A stretch of 6,727 nt of DNA, taken from positions 235 to 6,961 of the forward strand of contig DDFA01000126.1 in the NCBI GenBank assembly GCA_002336975.1, in the 5' to 3' direction. Position 1 is the stretch's first letter. Each line of letters begins with the position of its first letter. The notes below the pieces were generated by a model that was given only the letters and a program-made list of their open reading frames with translations, did not search any database and had not been told where the DNA came from. Shown here in pieces: positions 5,831 through 6,727 of this stretch. The DNA is from Phyllobacteriaceae bacterium UBA1940. Lineage in GTDB: Bacteria > Pseudomonadota > Alphaproteobacteria > Rhizobiales > Rhizobiaceae. A program made the translations under genes and the position numbers.

Positions 5831-6391
5831 CTATTGCGGAGCGCAGCGGCTGCGGATGAGTTCGATCGCCTCGCGCGCCGCGCGCCGGTCGTCATCGCCG
5901 ATCAGCGGAATCGTCCAGCCATTTTCGCAGAACTGCGCAAACTGGGGTTTCGCCGGATCGATGTGAACGACGCGCTGGCATTGCCACGATGTTCCGTCGA
6001 GCGAGATCGTGTCCGCCTTGGGGTCGTCCGACAGGCGCGACGGCGCGGTGGCGAAATCGTCGTCTGGCCCCAGATAACGCACGCCGGTGATCCGGGCGAA
6101 GTCGAATGTCTGTACCGCGACCTGCGCGAACTTGCCGCGATCCTGCGTCACCGAGGTCTGGATGATCGAACAGCCGCCCGGCCCGGGCGACAGCACATTG
6201 CCGGAAGCGCCGACTCCGAAGGCCAGGATGTCGAAATAGTTGCCGTCCTGGATCGTTGGCGGCAGCGCCTCGGCCATGCCGCTGCCCGTCGCCATCATCG
6301 ACATCGCCCTGAACAGGGCGTCGTCGGCCTGGGCTCGCGCCTGGGTCGCCAACGAGCCGAACAGCAGGATTGCGCAGGCAAGACGTTTCAT
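5831..6391 (-). CDS. Secreted small protein of unknown function, four cysteines
   Basis: I do not recognise the family. The 186-residue product starts MKRLACAILLFGSLATQARA, a clear Sec signal peptide with a likely cut after ARA at residue 20. The mature part is about 166 residues, with no other membrane segment, and has Cys74, Cys138, Cys155 and Cys183, enough for two disulfides. It contains the Gly-rich stretch FGVGASGNVLSPGPGG (58-73), which surrounds the first cysteine. An acidic patch is at 109-112, and the C-terminus is helical and charged. The protein is therefore probably periplasmic. The ATG at 6389-6391 has no Shine-Dalgarno sequence and lies one base after a perfect stem-loop; an in-frame TGA five codons upstream excludes a longer form. 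It converges on the HAD gene with a 10-nt gap and lies directly downstream of ccrM on the same strand. Confidence 0.8.
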   Translation of the reverse strand: MKRLACAILLFGSLATQARAQADDALFRAMSMMATGSGMAEALPPTIQDGNYFDILAFGVGASGNVLSPGPGGCSIIQTSVTQDRGKFAQVAVQTFDFARITGVRYLGPDDDFATAPSRLSDDPKADTISLDGTSWQCQRVVHIDPAKPQFAQFCENGWTIPLIGDDDRRAAREAIELIRSRCAPQ

Positions 6392-6392
6392 C

Positions 6393-6418
6393 GGGGTAGT
6401 TTGTCATCAAACTACCCC
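6393..6418 (-). promoter_or_regulatory. Perfect 11-bp inverted repeat / stem-loop between ccrM and the secreted-protein gene
   Basis: GGGGTAGTTTG and CAAACTACCCC are exact inverted copies around a 4-nt loop. On the minus strand the structure begins 14 nt after the ccrM stop and ends one base before the ATG of the next gene. No T run follows on either strand, so it is not a standard intrinsic terminator. It may be an mRNA 3'-end stabiliser for ccrM, a translational control hairpin for the next gene, or a protein-binding palindrome. Confidence 0.7.
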
Positions 6419-6432
6419 AGCGGCAATGCGCT

Positions 6433-6727
6433 CTAGGCCCCGACGCCGGCCAGCCGGTCGCGGATGACCCGGCGCAGCGCGTCGATCGGCGTCAGCTTTC
6501 CCGCGTCCTCGACATGCCAGAAGGTCCAGCCATTGCAGGCCTCGAGCCCCTGAACCATTGCGCCAAGGCGATGGATGGAACCGGCGTCACGGCCGAGCGA
6601 CAAGGTGCCGTCGGCGCGCACCGAAGCGGTCCAGCGGCGCTTGGCGTCGCTGACCCGGGCGCCGGGCGCGATCAGGCCGGCTTCGATCAGCGAGCCGAAG
6701 GCGACGCGCGGCTCGGCGCGCTTGCCG
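6433..6727 (-). CDS. ccrM: CcrM adenine DNA methyltransferase, C-terminal part (cut by window edge)
   Basis: CcrM methylates adenine in GANTC and links cell-cycle progression to gene expression in alphaproteobacteria. Only the last 98 or so codons are present, and the reading frame stays open to the window edge. They encode [19 protein letters not shown], then an [15 protein letters not shown] segment, then [23 protein letters not shown] and [15 protein letters not shown], ending at the TAG at 6433-6435. This is the C-terminal RAMA-type DNA-recognition domain found in CcrM and related adenine methylases, and it matches rhizobial CcrM closely. The catalytic DPPY motif and the SAM-binding FxGxG motif lie outside the window. 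The context (HAD gene, mutY, dciA, dsbA, smc nearby) agrees with ccrM in Rhizobiales. An early start at a GTG inside this stretch would be spurious. Confidence 0.93.
   Translation of the reverse strand, partial: GKRAEPRVAFGSLIEAGLIAPGARVSDAKRRWTASVRADGTLSLGRDAGSIHRLGAMVQGLEACNGWTFWHVEDAGKLTPIDALRRVIRDRLAGVGA

Noticed and set aside
5892..6410. 172-codon frame overlapping the secreted-protein gene on the same strand
   Set aside because: Its composition is Arg/Gly/Asp-rich without recognisable features, whereas the competing frame has a clear signal peptide and cysteine pattern.
1..6727. CRISPR array, insertion sequence, toxin-antitoxin or phage-defence system
   Set aside because: No regularly spaced repeats, transposase, integrase or defence-type domains are seen in any plausible coding frame.

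Overview
The window is an ordinary-looking, GC-rich chromosomal segment of an alphaproteobacterium, most likely order Hyphomicrobiales (Rhizobiales). The evidence is protein-level resemblance to rhizobial homologues and the gene set itself: smc, a DsbA-type thioredoxin, a DUF721/DciA-like protein, mutY, a HAD hydrolase and the C-terminus of the cell-cycle methyltransferase CcrM. I recall these genes clustering in this order in many Rhizobiales. No genus can be named from the window.

Layout, left to right. Positions 1-526 hold the N-terminal part of SMC (minus strand, cut by the window edge). Next, all on the minus strand, come a lipoprotein DsbA-like thiol oxidoreductase (587-1318) with a likely intrinsic terminator at its stop codon, a 168-nt leader holding a tandem repeat, DciA/DUF721 (1487-2005), and an ICMT-like membrane methyltransferase (2013-2477) closely coupled to it. 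A tRNA-Gln(UUG) with a good sigma70-type promoter follows at 2661-2735, then a DegT/WbpE-like sugar aminotransferase (2786-3907). The direction flips at a 114-nt divergent region. On the plus strand are mutY (4022-5215) and a HAD hydrolase (5212-5820) whose start overlaps the mutY stop. Convergent to them, on the minus strand, are a small secreted four-cysteine protein of unknown function (5831-6391), a perfect 11-bp stem-loop, and the CcrM C-terminus (6433-6727, cut by the edge).

Functionally, smc, dciA, mutY and ccrM all concern chromosome maintenance (condensation/segregation, helicase loading, 8-oxoG:A repair, GANTC methylation). The DsbA-like protein and the four-cysteine secreted protein concern the envelope. 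The ICMT/tRNA-Gln/DegT block lies between dciA and mutY and looks like an insertion into an otherwise familiar neighbourhood.

I found no CRISPR array, insertion sequence, prophage gene or evident new multi-gene system. The points most worth a second look are small: the 26-nt inverted repeat between ccrM and the secreted protein, the tandem repeat in the dsbA leader, a partial copy of the tRNA-Gln 3' end 62 bp beyond the tRNA, and a mutY gene with no ATG or GTG start.
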